NCBI RefSeq assembly: GCF_901709675.1 | Contig: NC_051098.1 | Location: 8,929,000-8,992,999, forward strand | Direction: 5' to 3' | Source of the DNA: Syngnathus acus | Taxonomy: Eukaryota > Chordata > Actinopteri > Syngnathiformes > Syngnathidae | Length of the DNA stretch: 64,000 nucleotides | Shown: positions 61,266-64,000 of the stretch, in pieces | Layout: each line of letters opens with the position of its first letter | Position numbering within the stretch: the first letter of the stretch is position 1 | Made by a program: the position numbers and the translations under genes | The notes under the pieces: model-generated | Seen by the model: only the letters and a program-made list of their open reading frames with translations | Databases searched by the model: none | Told to the model about the DNA's origin: nothing

Positions 61266-62647
61266 GGCTTTCCTACATAGTGAGGGCGAGTCCTTCAAGA
61301 AACGACCAGTGGTAAAAAGTCGATCGGAAGTGTTCTTGAACCACGTCGAAACAGTAGCGGAGACGATTTAATGAGATTTTGGTGAATTTGATTGAGGCAC
61401 AGGCAAAGCCTTGCTGACATGTCTGTGGATTTTATTGTATTTCATTCATAAATACGACAACAGTGTGAATCAAAGGGCCAACACAAATGTTTCAATTAAA
61501 AAAATAATGGTCACATTGTGCTGTTCCAGCATTAAATGTCCCTGGAGTATTCTTTATCTTTGTTTGACCAAGCAGGATAAATCCATTGTTGAAGCAGTTT
61601 CAGTTGACAGGTTTATCATAACTTTTCACTCATTTGCATAAGTAATCAGCTCAGCGGTTCAAAACTTGTTCAGATTTAAGATGGCAATAACTAATTAAAG
61701 GGAATGCAATAAACAATGCTATTTGAGGGGGGGGGGAGAGAATAACTTGATTTGTTTTTCTGCAAGTTTATTGAAATATGAGCAGATTAATTATCTTGGC
61801 CTAGCTGTTAATAGCGAAGATGTCTCATAAGATCAAATGTACATATTCGAGTTAAAGTTCTGTAACTACTGACTTCCATTTGTGTTCCCTGGCAGCTAAA
61901 AGGAAAAAATACAAAAAGTGAGAGGTTTTTTTTTTTTTTAGGAAGTGAGAATGACAGTTGCTCACTGTGCTTTCAACACAGATCCCTGCCCAAATGAATA
62001 GGCAGCAAGAAAGAAAATAATGTATTTGTCCAAATTCATAACAATTTGTGCTCATCATGACTTCCTGCTAGATGCTCACCCATAAACACCTTTGTGCAGG
62101 TCACTATTAATTTATTTTCACACATTACATTGTGCCACCGCATGTGTCAGGGAACACAGCTCTGTGAGACACCCGCTGGTTAACAAATGGAGATTTGAAT
62201 GAAGTAAGCACAGTCTTGCGACCCTTCCTGGAGCAACAGAATGAAACTTTAGACACACTACTCCAAAATGGACCAGTGTTTTCTTTGAAAATGGAAACTA
62301 ATACACCAGTAAAGTTCACCAGGGTCTCTTTAGTCCATAGATAAAGTGTATAAAACCTCATTTGAACTACTAATTTCCACTGGTTTATTTATTTATTTAT
62401 TTTACTTGTTAACAAGCAAACCTTCCAAATAAGTCTGTTTATTTTACTCATTTTGCTAGCTTGCGAATTTAATATTAGCATCATGTGAATGTCATATATA
62501 TCAAGAGTCAGATGTGAGGTGTTTTAATGGACCTAATCTGATCACTTTTCCAAAAAATATATTTTTCAAACTTGGCTAGAAAATAAAACGGAAGTTATTT
62601 CATTTGTGTGGCAGAGATGATGTGGACAAGTTAAGTTAACTTTCGCA
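61266..62647. other. Non-coding stretch, nothing recognised
   Basis: Contains a G run at about 61727-61736 and short A/T runs. No supportable exon. Confidence 0.45.
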
Positions 62648-62945
62648 CATGGGTGACAAACACAAGGCCCGGGGGCAAGACACGGCCCGCCACATTGTTT
62701 TATGTGGCCTGCAAAGACAAATTGTACATCAACTTCATGTGTCAATACTAAAATTATAAAATCTATTCACCAATATTTATTACCATTCATCTTTTTATGA
62801 TATTTGAACAGTTTTTATGCATCTCTGATTCCAAAACTAGTTATTCATCAATTTGTTTTGTTGCCTATACTGTATATAGAAGACGCTGACAGTCATAATA
62901 ATGACAACAATGCGGCCCGCGATAAAAATAAGTTTGACATCCCTG
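62648..62945. mobile_element. hAT-like nonautonomous element ('GGCCCG' type)
   Basis: The left end (CATGGGTGACAAAC, AAGGCCCGGGGGC, ACGGCCCGCCACATTGTTTT, ATGTGGCC) and the right end (TGCGGCCCGCGATAAAAATA, AGTTTGACATCCCTG) form inverted termini of the widespread vertebrate hAT-derived type 'cagggatgtcaaact...'. Flanking octamers CTTTCGCA and CTTCTGCT could be a decayed 8-bp duplication (5 of 8 identical). Confidence 0.65.
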
Positions 62946-64000
62946 CTTCTGCTGTTTATATATTTTTTATTTCTGTCATTTTATCCTTCTTAACACATTT
63001 TATTCTTAACACTATACTTGAAGGACCCCAAGCCATTTTACCAGGAACTCTTCCATCTTCTGAGGTAGCATTAGAGACATGTGTAAGTGGCGTAGTAATT
63101 AACACCCAAGACTCACTGCCGCTTCCGTGCTGACATTGGCATGCATGTAAATATCTTAAGAGCATTCAAATGTCTACGTGTTAGATATCATGCGATGTTC
63201 ATTTGCCTCGGGTGGACTCCAGCAGACCCGTGACCTTGAATGCCACAGAAGAGAAATGGATATGTGGAGTATAGCCTCTCTTTGGTATGCAGCCCTCTCA
63301 TAAAAAATGTCTACATTAGTGCATATAAAACTGTCACAAGTGAGAAATTGCCTGCAGTTGACACCTTCATGATGCAGTTAATTAAACATTTTTTTGCGTT
63401 TCATATTTAAACATCTTGGTGGGTGGAAAAATTACTTCTGCATGATTAATCTTGGAAACAAATTTCCTGCTTTGTAAATTATCGTTCAAGAATATTGTTC
63501 CAGATGTTTCTGAGGTCATAGAAATTAATCTTCTTTTTATTTCTTCTTGAAGCTGGAAGCACTGCCGACCAGTAAATGCATGTTGCGTATTTCGGGTTTT
63601 ATATCAATGGCATAATTTTTGTTAGTGTGTATGCAATATTCTGTTGGATATTTGTATTTTTCTAAAAGCATTGTTAATAGAAACTTAATCACAGTATGTC
63701 CCTCTCCCTATCAGCAGGTAATTAATGAACGGTCACAGTGTCCAACTGATCTGATTTGCTCTGAAGTCTAATGGTATTCAAATTGCAGATATCTGTGTAG
63801 ACCAGATGCACAGAGCGTCTTACATTTTACAAACAAACCAATTTGGACAGAATAAAGGTTCTGTATCTTTAATGGCGGTATTCTCTTCTCTCGGTAGTTC
63901 AAGATAAGTGGGGCTTTCTTTATGTCAGCATGTTGGCTTAACACTACTTGAAGCCAGACTCAGAGGAGGGATAGCAGTAAACCCTCTGAGGCAGATGTGT
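62946..64000. other. Non-coding stretch to window end
   Basis: Contains one SINE 3' fragment (63210-63262). No gene is recognised. Any gene crossing the right edge is not visible. Confidence 0.45.
63210..63262 (+). repeat. SINE 3' fragment
   Basis: GGGTGGACTCCAGCAGACCC, GTGACCTTGAATG and GAAATGGATATG follow the order of the SINE 3' body and tail seen elsewhere in the window. Confidence 0.5.

Overview
The window is nuclear DNA of a bony fish, most probably a percomorph/acanthomorph teleost. The evidence is AT-rich non-coding DNA full of simple repeats, two spliced genes with canonical GT-AG introns and vertebrate exon phases, and dispersed repeats of types common in teleosts: SINEs ending in GGATGGATGG-type tails, Tc1/mariner ends, a TA-flanked MITE and a 'GCGGCCCG' hAT-like element. 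The species cannot be named from the sequence.

Only about 5.2 kb carries genes I can support. mrps22 (mitochondrial small-ribosomal-subunit protein mS22) lies on the + strand at 44809-47537 in eight coding exons (340 aa). rbp2 (a cellular retinol-binding protein of the lipocalin/FABP superfamily) lies convergently on the - strand at 50045-48517 in four coding exons (135 aa). The stop codons are about 1.0 kb apart and the poly(A) signals face each other. Every splice junction was placed by reading frame and GT-AG dinucleotides, and both joined reading frames are open. The two genes share a neighbourhood (MRPS22-COPB2-RBP2-RBP1 in mammals) but have no functional link: one serves mitochondrial translation, the other intracellular retinol transport.

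Positions 1-44.7 kb form a gene desert in which I see no credible exon. It holds microsatellites, SINE copies (one with another SINE nested inside it), Tc1-like fragments, a recurring unclassified repeat with at least five copies, and a few stretches that look like possible regulatory DNA. Positions 50.1-64 kb are again without a recognisable gene. They hold a SINE, a fossil Tc1 transposase fragment, a MITE with perfect 25-bp inverted termini, a probable solo LTR flanked by a 5-bp duplication, a second copy of a repeat first seen at 6.2 kb, a degraded Tc1-like end and a hAT-like element.

No operon, CRISPR, prophage, tRNA or rRNA gene was found. Most single-frame ORFs here are chance or microsatellite translations. 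I found no previously undescribed gene system. The points most worth checking are the repeat families, the His in place of the usual retinol-contacting Gln in the rbp2 product, the repeat-derived mrps22 promoter with an overlapping upstream ORF, and a 32-bp duplication at the rbp2 promoter.
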